Below the pieces are notes generated by a model, which saw only the letters and a program-made list of their open reading frames with translations, was not told the DNA's origin and ran no database searches. The translations under genes and the position numbers were made by a program. Shown one piece after another: positions 33,760-47,400 of a stretch of DNA of 64,000 bases; the first letter of the stretch is position 1, and every line of letters begins with the position of its first letter. The DNA comes from Panonychus citri (Eukaryota; Arthropoda; Arachnida; Trombidiformes; Tetranychidae): NCBI RefSeq assembly GCF_014898815.1, contig NW_026515549.1, positions 620,001 through 684,000 of the forward strand, in the 5' to 3' direction.

Positions 33760-36700
33760 ATTAAACGATTGGGTATTATTGCTGTTGATTAAGAGAAAGA
33801 ATCTTAATCTAATTGAGAAAATGAGGATTTGAAGGAAAAAAGAGAAAACTTTATTCTGAAAACATTCTTTTCCCTCATCCTTTTATTCTTACTCTCACTA
33901 TTCCTAGTCTTACTCCTCATGTCTGAAAGAGATAGAGGGTAACGTTGAGATGAATGATTCTGTTGATGAAGATAATTTTCACCAACAGAATCGAGCTGTT
34001 AATTAAGTAGTAATGAGAAACAGAAAAAAGGTTAGTAATACTCTTCATGTTTCGGTTCAACTATATTCACATCAGTTGGACATTAACTTTTTCCAATAAA
34101 TTAATTTGATCAGTCATCATCTTCATTATCTTTTTCCATCTGATCATCATCACAATTGATTGAGTTAATTTTATATAAATAGTTCGAAAGAAAAAGAAAA
34201 GTTCTAACTCAATCTAAAAGCATCGAATAATTTGATTAATAGTTGATTATGTCTAAACTGTAACTGGTTTACTTTTAATCACAATTATAAATTATCAAAT
34301 TTGATTTCCCAAGAAACCGGAAGATGATGAAACATGAAACTTTTCCTCGTTCTCCATTGCAAAGATTAATGATGATAATTGTTATCTTCGTGAGTCGATC
34401 AGAAATTATCAAAAAAGATAAATGAAGTGATTAATTTATTAAAATCTGATGAGATAAATGAATTCCCATGTAAGTTTTATATCTACTTTTAACCAGATGA
34501 GTATAATAATTATCATGATGATGGTGCATTTCATGGTGATTATGGTGATGAAGGTTATTATGATGATCATAATAATGGATTAATAAACCATCAACAGGCT
34601 GTTTGATTGATTATCATTGTTTATGCTGGAATTGGAATTGAAATCTTGCTTGGATAAGACCTTTTTCAACTTCGAATTTCAGCGAGAAAAAGTGAATATC
34701 TATTATGTAACTTCCGGTTTCAAGTTTCATGTGGATTCATGGAAGGAAGAGAATTCTGAGAGACTGAACATTACGTTTCATCCTGTAAAAGAAAGAGAGA
34801 CTGATGATGACGAAAAAAAATGAAGTCTTGAGGAAAGATAAAAAATAGAAGATGATGAATTTGTTGTCTTCTTTCATCCTGAAGAAAAAATAAGGGCCGA
34901 GTTTTTGGAATTCTATTCTTCATCGTGATGATGATGATTCTCTTCCGTTTTCTTCCCCTGCCTCGTTTTTTTAAGAAAATGTTTCAGTTGCTAAAATTGT
35001 TTCATCGCTTTTTCACCATCTTCCTTTCCAGGGGAAAGTAAAGATGAAAAAAGTTCATCATGAAGATAACCATGATAAAATTATAGTAAATATATAAATC
35101 AGCTCATTGAAGGTTACAAAAAGTTCAGAATTCGAGACTTAAAGACTTATTATTTCCCCACCTCCCAGTCCTTTACTCTCACTGCTCCTCATCACCCTCA
35201 TCGTCATTTTCTCTCTTTTTAAATACAGGATGAAATGGATTTCAAAATCATTTCTTAGGTTATCAATCATCAAGTCCATCGAGTTGCCGTAATCTTAATA
35301 AACATTAATCTACTCCATCTTCATTTTCACTTCATCAAAATCTTATTGACTTATTTTCTTATCTCCATCTTTATCCTCATTGTCTTGATCATTTTGAGTA
35401 TCAACGAATGACAGATTCGCATTCAGGTTACTTATTTTAGCTCACAAATGTATTAACAATTAATCGCTAATGGATAAAATCCTAAATCAGTGATAACAAT
35501 TTATCAACTCCCCGCTTTTCTCTCTCTCTCTCTCTCTCTAAAGCACATCATCATCATCATCATCATCATTATTATTATTATCACTTTTTATCATCATTAT
35601 AATAACAATAAAAAATGATGATTGTAACCCAAATAAAAATATCAATAGTAATCACAACAAACAATAACCAACCATAAATAACCAACAATAAACAATCAAT
35701 GTAATCATGATCATGGTGATTCAAACGAGTTGGATAATAAACTGAATTATTACTTTGAACAAGGTTCGAAGATAAAAGTGAAAACAATAAACAAACAACA
35801 TGATTTGAAATGGTAATCAAATTGTTGATCATTTATAATAAATTACTAATCCTGAATAATCATAATTATTACAAGTAATAAAACCCATGAAAGAAGGAGA
35901 TGATTCCATGGGGTGAATCATACTAAACCATCATCATAATCATCATTCTCATCATCATATCAACTGACAGAGAGAAAAATCTGACAGAAAATCTGTAAGC
36001 TTTTTTTTTACTTTTTTTCCATGATAAATTCTGAATGAGTTCCATGTGAATATCAACTATTCATGCAAATGAAGCTCTCTTTTGGAACGGAAGTTAGAAC
36101 CTTCATTTGAATGAACAGAACGAAAAACTTTTCCATCATGAGAAATTATGAGAAGCTCATGATGCTTCATGGGAGATAAAATAATATCAGAATCATTTTC
36201 CTGGAACTATATATTATTGTGAGTAAAGAAATTCTGTAAAAAATTCTCATATAATACTCAATAACAATAAGGTGTAAGAATCATTCATTCATCATGAAAC
36301 TCAAAACTTGGATGAACTTTTCTCAATTTTTCAACCAAAATTTGTCCACCTTCATGATAATAATAATCACGATCATAATAAAATAACAAAGAGTTATTAA
36401 AATAATAACATTTCTATTGGTTCATTAATTTTCAATCGTTGAAGTATCTTGATAGTTAATTCACACCCAAATCATTTCCCACTCACAACATCTTATTCAT
36501 CACCCACTTAACTTAATTCACTTGGAAACTAACGTTTAATATGTAAATAAAAACAATTCAATTTAATCCAATATATTGAAAAATAACTTTTATTTGTAAA
36601 TTCATTCAACCTCACATATTCAAAAGTTTTCGAGCTCATTCATGATGGCAATCCAGTTTTACTGAGACTTTCACCCTCCCAACCAAACCTGATCTACATA

Positions 36701-39700
36701 CTTGTCAGTGTAAAGAGGTGGACACACCAGCAAATACACACGAAAAATGATAAATTCATGATGATGATGAAAACATGATAATCCAACTCCTCGATTCTCA
36801 CTTTAGAAACTTATCCTTAATAACTGTAGATGGCGTGATGAGAATGATAATAATCAATGGGAGAAATAATTTCTATTCAAATTGATTATCAATTTAAAAC
36901 ATTTTTTCAAGGATTCAAAAGTTAACTCAATGTGTTGTGTTTGTGCTTGACTATTGGTAAAGCAAATATTGATTATGGTGAGAAAATATCTTCCATAACC
37001 ACCAAAACCTCCCATGGTATATACATAAGAAACCTGAATATTATGTAAATTGAATTTCAAACAGTTTTCCATATAAACATAATACAAAAATGACAATTTT
37101 ATTACCATATTATCATGATTATTAGCTCATTATTGTTATGATTATTTTATTGGATTCTCAGACCCTTCAGAGTTTCTGGTATTAGTTGATAGTAATAATA
37201 ATTAGGGAAGTTGATAAACTTTAATCATTATTAGTATTGGAAAATTGCTTTTCCTCGGTTTGTTAATTAGAGTTAATTCTTGTCTTTTGATTATCTATTT
37301 GTTGAAAAACCACAGAGACAAAACTTTTGTTATTATTTGTAAATAGAATCAGTTTGTTATCATGTGTAATGAAACAGCACAGGGAAGGGAAATTAAGGTG
37401 AACATTGTCAATGGGTGATAAGTTAACATCCTTTACTTTCAACTGAATGATGGAACTGGAAGTGATAACTTGAGCAAAGATGATGGACCAATGGACCATG
37501 TGCCTTGGTCAACATTCTTGCAGGACATTTCCATCATTAGATTGTAAGTAAACACTTCAATATCAAGTCCACTTGAGTATAAATCGGAGAGAGAAGATGC
37601 TATGGATGAGAATATGATAATAAAAAACTGAAAAGAATGAGAATAGAAAAATAAGAAGAATAATAAGAATAAGAAGAAAATTTGTTCTCAATAAAAAGAT
37701 GATGAGGATGATGAAGAAGAAGATTGATGCGAAAAGGTTATTCAGTGGAAAGGTGACTTTGATAATGTTCATGGAGGCAAAGATAAACTCTAGTGATGGC
37801 TGATGAAAAGAGTGCAAGATCTAGTATGACGAAAGAATGAAGATGATGATGTGCATGTGATGGTATTGATGAAGATTCTGTAGGTAAAGAAAAGGTGAGA
37901 AGTAAAAAAACTCAATCGGAAATTTCATCTCATGTGAATCCGGAATGAGGAATAACTTTCTTCCGTTTACTTAACCAGTTTATCCTCCCTATCCTGATAA
38001 CAACCAGCATCATGACAAAATTTCAAAGTAATTAACATGATAAAGATACAATTGGGATCATATCATGATGAAAACACAACCAAAGGATAAAACAAACTAG
38101 CATACTCATTTAAATGCCACTGAACCATTCGGAGAGCGATGATGAGCTTAGTGCACTGAATTTATCAGGTTGAATCCAAGAGTCATGATAACCTGTTGAA
38201 AATTTGGGAAAATCAATTGAAATTGTGATTTGATTGTCAAGAAAATTTAACAATAATATAGTTGAGTATTGTAGAGGTGGCAAAGGTAAACCTAAGGATG
38301 GGTTAAGCTTAAATTATCATGAAATTATGATCAGTGGGAAATTTAAGTCCAATATCAAATTGCCATTATTATTAAAATTCCAGGTTGTTATTATTCATGA
38401 GCATCATGGCGATGATCAGACTTTTTCAATAGAGTGAAATTCCTGTTTCAGTTTCATGGAAATTTTTTTCCCTGGACTCATCCTTTCTTGAAGCTCTGAT
38501 CATTATTGTCAGAATGAAATTTGATCAAATTATTTTCTCTTGAAACATTTTCATGCTTCTCATCATTATCATGTGATCAGATAACCTTTCATCTATTTCT
38601 GAATATTGAATAATTGTTATCTCAAAGGTAATTTGATAACCTGTTTCCTTAAATTCATTACCCATGAATTAGTGTTCATGAATGCTCAAGATTACATGGT
38701 AACTGGACAGGGAAGGGGGAGTAGGAAATTGTATTACATTTAAGCTATTCCACTGCCAAGAAATAATCAACAGAACGAAAGGAAAATCAACAATTTAATT
38801 AACATGTCATGATAATAATTATATTAACCTTAATTTGTCATCAATTTCACCATCATTACAATATTAATTGTATCCAATGATGGCAGAGGTGGTGAAGTGA
38901 GTTGAAGGAGGAAGAGGTTGAAATCAATTCAATTGATATACAGTTTCACTGGTGGAAGATTAATTTGATTACAAATAATCATGATTCACTTTCCACTCAA
39001 CTTTTATCTCAACTGTTTATCTAATAATCGTAACAATTTAAATTTATCATCATCATGTTATTCAATAATAATTCATTTAAGTTTCAAGCTTATTTCATGA
39101 TGATACTTAATTTTATTTACTCTTGTGTTTATACCCAGAGAGAAGGGGGAAAATTACTGATAAGTTGTTCATTTGGGATGTGAAGGTTTTCATGATATAA
39201 GAAGGGAGAAAAGTTCAGTAATCAAGTTAAAAGATATTAAATAAAATTGATAACATGGAGAATTGAATTTCCTGTTCAAAATTGTGAACTTTCATTTTCT
39301 CAAACGCAGAAATTTTCAACTTGATTTGATTATTTGTCTCAATCGATTATAATTAAACAGCAGATTATAATTGATTACCACTAATCTGATAATTGTTGAT
39401 CGATTCCATGATCGTCTTAATTGTCTATCTAATCAGTGATTGGGTTGATGATTTGATTTATTTATCTTTTTCCTTTGCTGATTGTTATCTAATGAGCTTA
39501 TTGTTTTATGGTGATTGTGATTTAATACAATTAGATTTTGGTAAGTGATTTAAAATGCAAATACAATTTTATAGTAATTAGTTTGTGATTTATTTTTAGG
39601 TTGATTTAGGTGATAAATCGTTTTCTCATCTAATTGTTTGGTAAAAATTTGATGATGATAATGAGATTTAAATCCAATTTGATTGTTGATTTTCCCTTTT

Positions 39701-41030
39701 CCTTTTCCTTTCTCTTTCTTTATTTCTATTTAATCTTGATTCTCTGATTCCATCATGAACTCTGGATGGTTGAATATTGATTTTGTTTCTCTCACTATGT
39801 GTATATTTGTTCATGATTTGGGAATCAACATTTTCTATGGATTTTTGTGTACACTGACTTTTGTTTGAAAGAAATTGATTTTACTCTTGATTTTGTTTGA
39901 TTTTCACTTTCAATTAATTAATTTATTATCCGGTTCATTTGTTGTATTAGAGCGTTGAGAGAGAAAGAGAGTGAGGGAGAGAGAGAGACAATGATGAGAA
40001 GTGGGAGTTGGATGATCAAATTGGGTGCGAGATTAAATTAGATGATTGGAAACTTTGATCATTCATTGTTACCAACAAGTAATTACATGTTATTAATATT
40101 AGATTTTACTGCAACTTTTAATCAAGAACTATTTTTTTTGTCTATCAGATTGTTTCATGAGAGTTTGGGTGATCATCATCATGGTGATTGGTGTTAGTTG
40201 AGCATGAGGAACATTTTGATTGGAATTTGATTCGATTTAACAGATTTTCCGTTTCATTAAGCTCAAGAACCGACTACAAATGAGGCCACAATTAAAATTA
40301 ATTACTCTTGTGTATAATAAACAGTGTGGATTCTTGTGGGAGTGGAAACAATGAGAGCAAAAAATATATATCGATTCATTGGGTTGGTGATAATGATGAA
40401 AATGAAGATGAAGATGAAGACGATAAGCTTGATGAGCAAATTCTAATGAATTTATCTCCTTTCAAAATTCCAGGACATGTTTTAATCTTCGTCTTGGATA
40501 TTTTCGTTCAATAAAATCTGATTGATCGACAATTTGTTCACTTGATTATAAATTGATTAACTTTTCGATTACCATGAAATGAGTTTATAATTGAAACAAT
40601 GAATTTGGAATCAATAACAATTTAATCATTTAACAATTAGAGTTAATTCACATTAAATTGTTGGCTTTACAAAGTTTTTTCTTCTTTTTTTCTTATTGCA
40701 AACAAAACGATTGATAAAATTTCCAAGGTAACTTTTTATCTTTTCTCTAGAGTTTCGAGCGACAATTCTGAACAATTTTGTCCATTCATAAGCATATTAT
40801 TCATCTATCAGAGTGATTGGTTTGATAATTGTTTAATATTTACAATGCAATAGAGATTGAGACACTTCTGTAGTTACTTATGAAGTAACAATCAAAGGTG
40901 AGAAGAGAGTGAAAAAAGTTATCAAGCCTTGACAAGCATTCGGAGAGGGAAAAGGTAATGAGGCAATTGAATTGAGGTTGAATTGATTAACAGGGAAAGA
41001 CAATTGTTGTTACGTTTAAATTAGAAGCAA
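33760..41030. other. Intergenic DNA with no recognised gene
   Basis: About 7.3 kb without convincing coding sequence. It is AT-rich, with CATCAT, GATGAT and AATAAT runs. The clearest simple repeat is a TCTCTC tract followed by CATCAT/ATTATT at 35519-35581. Short frames of 60-90 codons are low-complexity or lack family motifs. Some of the right-hand part must be the 3' untranslated region of the octopamine-receptor-like gene. Confidence 0.5.
35519..35581. repeat. Compound (TC)n - (CAT)n - (ATT)n microsatellite
   Basis: A TC dinucleotide run of about 20 bases is followed within ten bases by CATCATCAT and ATTATT trinucleotide runs. Seen directly. Confidence 0.95.
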
Positions 41031-41038
41031 TCAACTGA

Positions 41039-44000
41039 TTATCTAAAAAGTATCTTGCGAAAAGCTTTGCGAAAATCTCGATTAAAAACTGTATAAATGA
41101 TTGGATTAATTGCTGAATTACAGTAGCCCAACCAGTAACCAAAGGTTAACCCGGAAGTAATTTGACAACTTTTGCATAAACCGGAAGTTAAATACATAAC
41201 AAAAAAGGGTAACCAGGCAAGTATGAACGAGCCCATGATAAGACCTAAAATTAGGGTGGCCCGTCGTTCCCGAGCCTTTGCAATTTTCCTTTTGTGCCTC
41301 TCTGCATCGGACGGGGTGTGTCGTCGAGTCACTGGTGGGGTTTGATATTGAACTTTTCCTTTTCCCTTAGGTGATTTTTTACTTCCACCGCCGCTTCCCT
41401 TAAGTGAAGATGATGATTGTTCCGGTTGGTCACCTGAATCATTACACAGATCAGAGTCATCATAATCCGCTATTGACATGGTCGAACCATAAGGTGACCT
41501 GGTAAGACCTCCACCGACTCCGCTGACACTTCCACTTAAACTGCCACCCGATGTAGGCACAGGTCCAAATCGACCACCACAAAGACCACCACCAAGTGAT
41601 GCTGACGAAGGTGAAAGAAATGCTTTCGATTCTAAGGCAAAGTTACCACTATGTCTCGATATTGGCGATTCCATTGCATCCGAATCATCATCAGCTGATA
41701 TTAATCGAGTCTCATTGATTATACTTGATTTGGAATTAGTTTGATTACCATAATTACTATTATTGATTGACGTTAATCCATTTGAACGTAATATCGAAGT
41801 CGGTGCAATCTGGTGCGTTGACATATCGTAATCACAACTGTCGTTACCTGCACTATTAAGATAACAATCAAGGTCTAAATTACTGTTATCCGGATGATTA
41901 GAATTGTTTCTATTGTAATTGTGAATCGAATCGTCAATTGCTATTCGTAATTTAGGACATTTACGCTCAGAAAGTGAACTCGAATTACCAGAATGAGAAT
42001 AATTAGTCTTGATTGTCGGTGATGTTGCTACCGTTGATTTAGATGATACTTGATTATCACAAGAATTAGTTGAACTTGATGATAAATTGGTTTCCCGATT
42101 ATTAATCATTACTGAATTGCTCCCACTATTTGTTGCACTATTAACATTGTTTTTAACGTTAACTAACGTTGACACATTATTATTATTACAATTAGCATGA
42201 TTATTATTGTTGGTTGATGATGATGAAGATGAACTATTGGCAGTTTCAATGATGATTTGTGGAGGTGGACAATTTGATGATGGTGATAAACAATCGTGTC
42301 TATTAACTTTACCACCTCCACCATTATTATCATCTGCACAATTATCTTCACCATAAACGGTATCTCGAGGTGAAAATGTTACCTTTGGTGTGGTCAATGT
42401 GGTCGGTGTGGAGCAAGGTGTCAATGCACCATCATCAAAATTTGATTTATTAACTATATTTACACAATTACCTGTGGTGGTTATTTGCTTATTACAATTG
42501 ATAGTATCACAGTTTGATTTAATCTCCATTTTATCACGTATCTCTTTACTCTGGTCGAGACAGTTATCAGTAACCTCTTCCTGACCTTCGGGTGGACTTG
42601 GATTACTCATTGATGTGCATGTTGTTGTGGTTGTTGACTTATCTTTGGTCATATCATTGGTCACTTCGGCGACCAATAGTTTCCGTTTCTTAACATGTTT
42701 CCTTGCTCGAGATCGAGCGGCAACAAAAATTTTAGCATAAACAAAAACCATCACAATAGCGGGAACATAAAATGACCCGAAAGATGAATAAACAACGTAA
42801 CCTGTATCCTTGGATAGTTCACATTCCCCTGGTCCGATTGAATCATTTTTCCACCCAACCAAAGGCGGAAGTGACACTAAAGCTGAAAATATCCATACAA
42901 AACAAATCATGAAAATGGCACGAGATGGAGTCCGTTTTTTAAGGTATTTAACCGCTTGTGTAACTGACCAGTATCGGTCAAGAGAAATGAGACACAGGTT
43001 GTTGATCGAAGCTGTACAAAGTAAGACATCTAATGCATGATGGATATCACACCAAAGGGCACCAAATATCCAGTAGCCCATAAGTTCATAGGCAAGACTA
43101 AAAGGCATAATAACAAGACCCAAAAGTAAATCGGAAACAGCTAATGAAGCTATGAACCAATTCTGAACTGTTTTCAATGATTTCTCAGTTGTAATGGCGA
43201 TACAGACCAACAGGTTACCCACCACAATTACAATCATTATAATTGTAATGAAAAAAGCTAATAAAATGATAGCCAATTGAGTGTATCCTGATTTAGGGTA
43301 AGGAATTGATTCCCAGAAAGATATTAGATTATCAAAATTGGTGTTACTTGGATTAAATGAGTTATTGCTGTTCCCATTGTTGAAAGATGATGATGATGAT
43401 GAATAAAGGGTTGATGTTGCTGATGGTGGGAAGAATGTTGATTCAATCCAATTTCCTAGACTATTAATATGATGAGAATTGTTATGAGAAATTGATGAGG
43501 AAGAGAAAAGGGAAGGCGAAGGTAAAGATAATGGTGATAGACTTTCATTTAGGTTGATCAGCTCTGATGATGATGGTGAATGGGAGGAAAAAGATGAAGA
43601 TGAAGATGAAGATGATATTACCGATGGGATTGATAAGGATGAGAAGAAAGATAAAGGTGATGCTATTGGTATAACAGAGGAAATTGAATCACTTGTATTA
43701 TTTTCATCAACTGTATCATTTGAAGATTCTAATAAAGATTCGTGAAATGGTGTTGGTGTTGTGGATGAAGATAATGTTGGTGATGATGCGTTTACATGAT
43801 CACCCAATAAGCTAATTGGGTTAGTTAACGTTCTGTAAAAGTTAACTAGTGTTGAATTGGAACGATCAAGGTAAGTGTGGTTAACAGACACTGTTGATGA
43901 TGAGGCTTCTGTGGTTGATGTTATGTTGGTTCTGAAGGCTTCTGGTGATGTTAATGCGGATACCAGGTTGAAGGTTGATGTTGATGTTGAGGGTGAGGGT

Positions 44001-44428
44001 GAGGTGATGGAGGTTGCAAAGGATTTGGTAGCTGATGAAGTTGATGTTGGTGTTATTGGCGGAGATATTGTTGAAAATGGACTGAACGTGAGAGTGGATA
44101 GAGTTGAAAGTAACGTTGCTGCTGATGTATTGTATTGGTCAGATAATGTTGACCGAAACATTGACCCGATGGTTGATGATGACGTTGATGATACTGCTGC
44201 TGATAGAGATAAATTAGATTCGGTTGCATTGTTGGAGGTAAAATTGGTTAAACTATTGATCCAAAGAGGATCAGTTGACTCTCGACTTTCACCACCAGCA
44301 ATTGCTGAACTCACAGCGGAAACAACAGTTGATGTGGTTGAAGAAGATGAGGTTGATGATAATGATGATGTTGTATCAATGAAAACTCCATTGGTTAATC
44401 CCATCGAACTGGACAAACCATTGACCAT
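41039..44428 (-). CDS. Octalpha2R: Alpha2-adrenergic-like octopamine receptor (biogenic-amine GPCR)
   Basis: An uninterrupted frame encodes 1129 aa from the first ATG (44428). The frame stays open for a few codons upstream but has no earlier ATG. It has about 380 extracellular residues (Ser/Thr/Asn-rich, many N-x-S/T sites), then seven TM segments. TM1 has VVGNLLVCIAI, TM2 SLAVSDLLLGLVIMPFSLAY, and TM3 the amine-binding Asp in ALDVLLCTASINNL with SLDRYWSVTQAV. TM5 is YVVYSSFGSFYVP, TM6 ILAWLPFFVMYL and TM7 NSAINPIIYTVFNRDFRKAF. The third cytoplasmic loop is about 480 residues, low-complexity, ending RKIAKARERRATL. The tail is very short. YELMGYWIFG..WCDIHHALDVLLCTASI fits alpha2-adrenergic/Octalpha2R receptors better than tyramine, dopamine D2 or 5-HT1 types. 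Such receptors usually couple to Gi. The TM6 motif has Ala where Cys is usual (AWLP). The ligand remains inferred. Confidence 0.85.
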   Translation of the reverse strand: MVNGLSSSMGLTNGVFIDTTSSLSSTSSSSTTSTVVSAVSSAIAGGESRESTDPLWINSLTNFTSNNATESNLSLSAAVSSTSSSTIGSMFRSTLSDQYNTSAATLLSTLSTLTFSPFSTISPPITPTSTSSATKSFATSITSPSPSTSTSTFNLVSALTSPEAFRTNITSTTEASSSTVSVNHTYLDRSNSTLVNFYRTLTNPISLLGDHVNASSPTLSSSTTPTPFHESLLESSNDTVDENNTSDSISSVIPIASPLSFFSSLSIPSVISSSSSSSSFSSHSPSSSELINLNESLSPLSLPSPSLFSSSSISHNNSHHINSLGNWIESTFFPPSATSTLYSSSSSSFNNGNSNNSFNPSNTNFDNLISFWESIPYPKSGYTQLAIILLAFFITIIMIVIVVGNLLVCIAITTEKSLKTVQNWFIASLAVSDLLLGLVIMPFSLAYELMGYWIFGALWCDIHHALDVLLCTASINNLCLISLDRYWSVTQAVKYLKKRTPSRAIFMICFVWIFSALVSLPPLVGWKNDSIGPGECELSKDTGYVVYSSFGSFYVPAIVMVFVYAKIFVAARSRARKHVKKRKLLVAEVTNDMTKDKSTTTTTCTSMSNPSPPEGQEEVTDNCLDQSKEIRDKMEIKSNCDTINCNKQITTTGNCVNIVNKSNFDDGALTPCSTPTTLTTPKVTFSPRDTVYGEDNCADDNNGGGGKVNRHDCLSPSSNCPPPQIIIETANSSSSSSSTNNNNHANCNNNNVSTLVNVKNNVNSATNSGSNSVMINNRETNLSSSSTNSCDNQVSSKSTVATSPTIKTNYSHSGNSSSLSERKCPKLRIAIDDSIHNYNRNNSNHPDNSNLDLDCYLNSAGNDSCDYDMSTHQIAPTSILRSNGLTSINNSNYGNQTNSKSSIINETRLISADDDSDAMESPISRHSGNFALESKAFLSPSSASLGGGLCGGRFGPVPTSGGSLSGSVSGVGGGLTRSPYGSTMSIADYDDSDLCNDSGDQPEQSSSSLKGSGGGSKKSPKGKGKVQYQTPPVTRRHTPSDAERHKRKIAKARERRATLILGLIMGSFILAWLPFFVMYLTSGLCKSCQITSGLTFGYWLGYCNSAINPIIYTVFNRDFRKAFRKILFR

Positions 44429-47400
44429 ATGAAACAAGGCAAAACAAATAGAAAAGAGAGAAGGAAAAATTATACAAAACGAAAAGAAAACTTATTTTAT
44501 AAAAAAAGGAAGAGAGTAATGGAGTAAAATATGATAACTGACCAATGGTCAAAAGTGAATTTATTGATATCATAAAGTATCTCACCTTGTCTGGGAATTT
44601 TATGGTTGATCCAGAATAAAATATCGAATCTTTTCTGGAAAAGTTTTCCTTTTCTAACTTATCGATCTAATAGTTTACTTTGGGTAACATTTTTCCTCGA
44701 GTTTATAACGATATCGAGTTCTGTACATGGTAAATGTAACGAAACAAGAGTTATCCATCATATCACTTTCTTTGGGGAGTTGGGAGTGAAAGTGGGAGTG
44801 GGAAAGTGTTTTTATATTATACACTGTGACTAACAAACACACACTCACAATCCACTGAGATGATTTTCACGTTTCCAAGGTAACCTTAGAACTCGAGATA
44901 TTTTTTGTTCTAATAGATCCCAAATATCCAAGGAGAGAAGATGAAGCAAAATGATGATAAATATCACTTACAGTATATCAGAAGTGCAGTTTAAATTGAG
45001 AGAATATCAACTTTTCCGATGAAAATTTTACGATTTTCTTATTTTCCCAATTCTTTTTTTTTATTTTCGATGTTCACCCAAATCGAATCGATGTTTAATT
45101 TTCAATGTTCATTTGGTAACCACATCAGTCGAAATGATTTTTTCTTGTCTTATTACAATGTGTTCAAACGAATTTGTTGCCAATATTAATTCTGACTCTA
45201 ATCCAATTGAATTAATTAACTTGATTGTAAATCTGTTGGAATAAGAGGAAAAAAATAAAAACATTGTTATAAATAATTCTGAATGAATACTCAACTAGGG
45301 AATGATTAAATAAGAATAATTTTCCATCATCATCATGATTTGTAAGAGATAATCATGATTCCTGGAATCATGATGAACTAACTTTTCTCATTGGACGTAA
45401 TCATAATAAATATAATTCAATTTAGTATAAATATTTATCTGATTTTGATTGGGTTCAATATCCACAATTAACTGTTCATGTTGATTTACAGGGTAATAGT
45501 TAATGAAATTGTTCTGATTTGTTTCTGATTGATGTTTTGAAAATGCTGAGAAATCAATTTTTCCACCTTGATGTTTTCCTTTCTTACTCTTAATAACTCA
45601 ATGATGCAATGTTCATCTTCATGGTGTAATGATGATAACACTCATATGAAATCTGAACTTGCTCTGTTTCATGATTACTCAGGTATAATATACAAGATGT
45701 TCATGGAAAACAATTGATGAGCTTAAATGTAAGCACTGTGTTCAAGTTATTATCTTCATGTTATCTTAATCTTGATAAAACCATAGGATTGATTTGGTTA
45801 ATCAATGGTAAAGATAATCCTCAAAAGTAGATTGAGATTATCATTATAATAATGTTATTATTATGATAACAAAATGAGTTAAGTCAACAGAAAATTATTA
45901 TCATTATTAATCAAACAATAATTGTCCACCGACAAGATCAACAGGTCAGCATGATAAGTATCGTTTCAAATTCATATATGAATTTATACCAACTGATTTT
46001 ACTCAGAAATTCAATTTTAGGATGAAACTTTAGTTTAAGAAAACAATTGTTACCATGAGGAAAAGTTTCTCAATTATTAATATTTTAGTTTCTCTTGAAA
46101 TTGAGAGAGAGAGAGATATTTTCCTCCTTTATCATGAACTTTTCATGAAATGAAAGAACCTCAGTGAGCAAGGTTTCAATTTATTGCAGCAAATTAGTTA
46201 TCTAATTAAGATTAGGTGAAAAAACATCAGAATGAGTAATTGTATGAAACAAGGAAGAGGAAATGATTAATGTAAATTCAGAACTTTTTTCAGAGCTGTT
46301 TGTTTATCTAAAACTGAGTTCAGGATGAAATTTTTGTTGTGGTTTTCCGAGAGTTTTTCCCAAATGTTTCAGCTTATTAAAAAAACTACTCAACTTTTCA
46401 TGGTTGTTATAATTTTCAATATTCTTGCAGGAAAGTTAATAGGGAAGTGAAATATTGTAATTAAATAAAAAGCAAAAGGGTGAAATTGAATATTTTATAA
46501 ACTAATAAATGATTATCATCAAAGATGATGAAACGTTCAGATATTTTCATGATGATCAACTGAAATTTTCACAAGAGATGAAGGAAAAAGGAAATGTTTT
46601 AATTGTAATTTAAGTGTTACCCAAAAAAATCATTGAAACGTAAACAGTTTAACTGAAATTTTTCATGGTTCTAATTATCAAAAACCTGAAAGAATTGAAT
46701 TCAACTGTATGAAAATTATAGATACATAATGAAGCTAATTCATAACTGTAGTTTCCTATTTCCTTTCTGTTGAATATCAAATTTTTTCACCATCTTCTTC
46801 AATTATCCATAAGAATCCAAAGTTTTCATCACAAAGATGAGGATGCTAATGATTCTAATAATGCAAATGGATGATAATATTATCAAAGATTCTAGTGTTT
46901 ATATTAAAACTCTTGATTCTCAGTTCGAATCCATCCCAACCAGATGTCTCTTTCACCGAGGTTAAGAATTCATTCATGATGATTTCACCTCTTCCACTGT
47001 CATGATGATCATCATCATCTCCATATTTTACACTTGCCTTTTATCCAAAGAAGAGTATATTAATTTCCGTTCCACATTAGTTACTCTTCTTCATCAGCAC
47101 TGACATTTCTTTTCATTTTATCCTACTTCTCTCTCCATCCTCATCTTTTATCATCACATTATTTTGCATCACCTTATTTGACATTAACCTCTCTCCTCAC
47201 TTTTTCCATCATCCGTATGCATTTACAGTAATTTCACCTCATCATCTTTAACTTTATTGTCTATTCTCTGTCTGCAGATTTTTTTCCTTTTATTTATTCT
47301 ATTTAATATTAATCTCTTTCATAGAAATGATATTTCGTTTATTTTTACTATCAACTTGCTGCTCAATTTTATCTTAGAACTTTTAGTTTTCAACTGGAAC

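Noticed and set aside
35519..35581. Possible CRISPR-like or satellite array
   Set aside because: The repeats are simple di- and trinucleotides with no unique spacers; it is an ordinary microsatellite in eukaryotic DNA.
40308..40514. 68-codon frame with an acidic run between the gene desert and the GPCR
   Set aside because: The acidic run comes from GATGAAGAT repeats and nothing supports a start, splice site or homologue.
43875..44432. 185-codon plus-strand frame, Asp/Val-rich
   Set aside because: It is the complement of the Ser/Thr-rich N-terminus of the octopamine-receptor-like gene and has no independent signal.
46915..46945. GTTCGAATCC resembling a tRNA T-loop box
   Set aside because: No A box, anticodon stem or acceptor pairing could be found in the preceding 90 bases.
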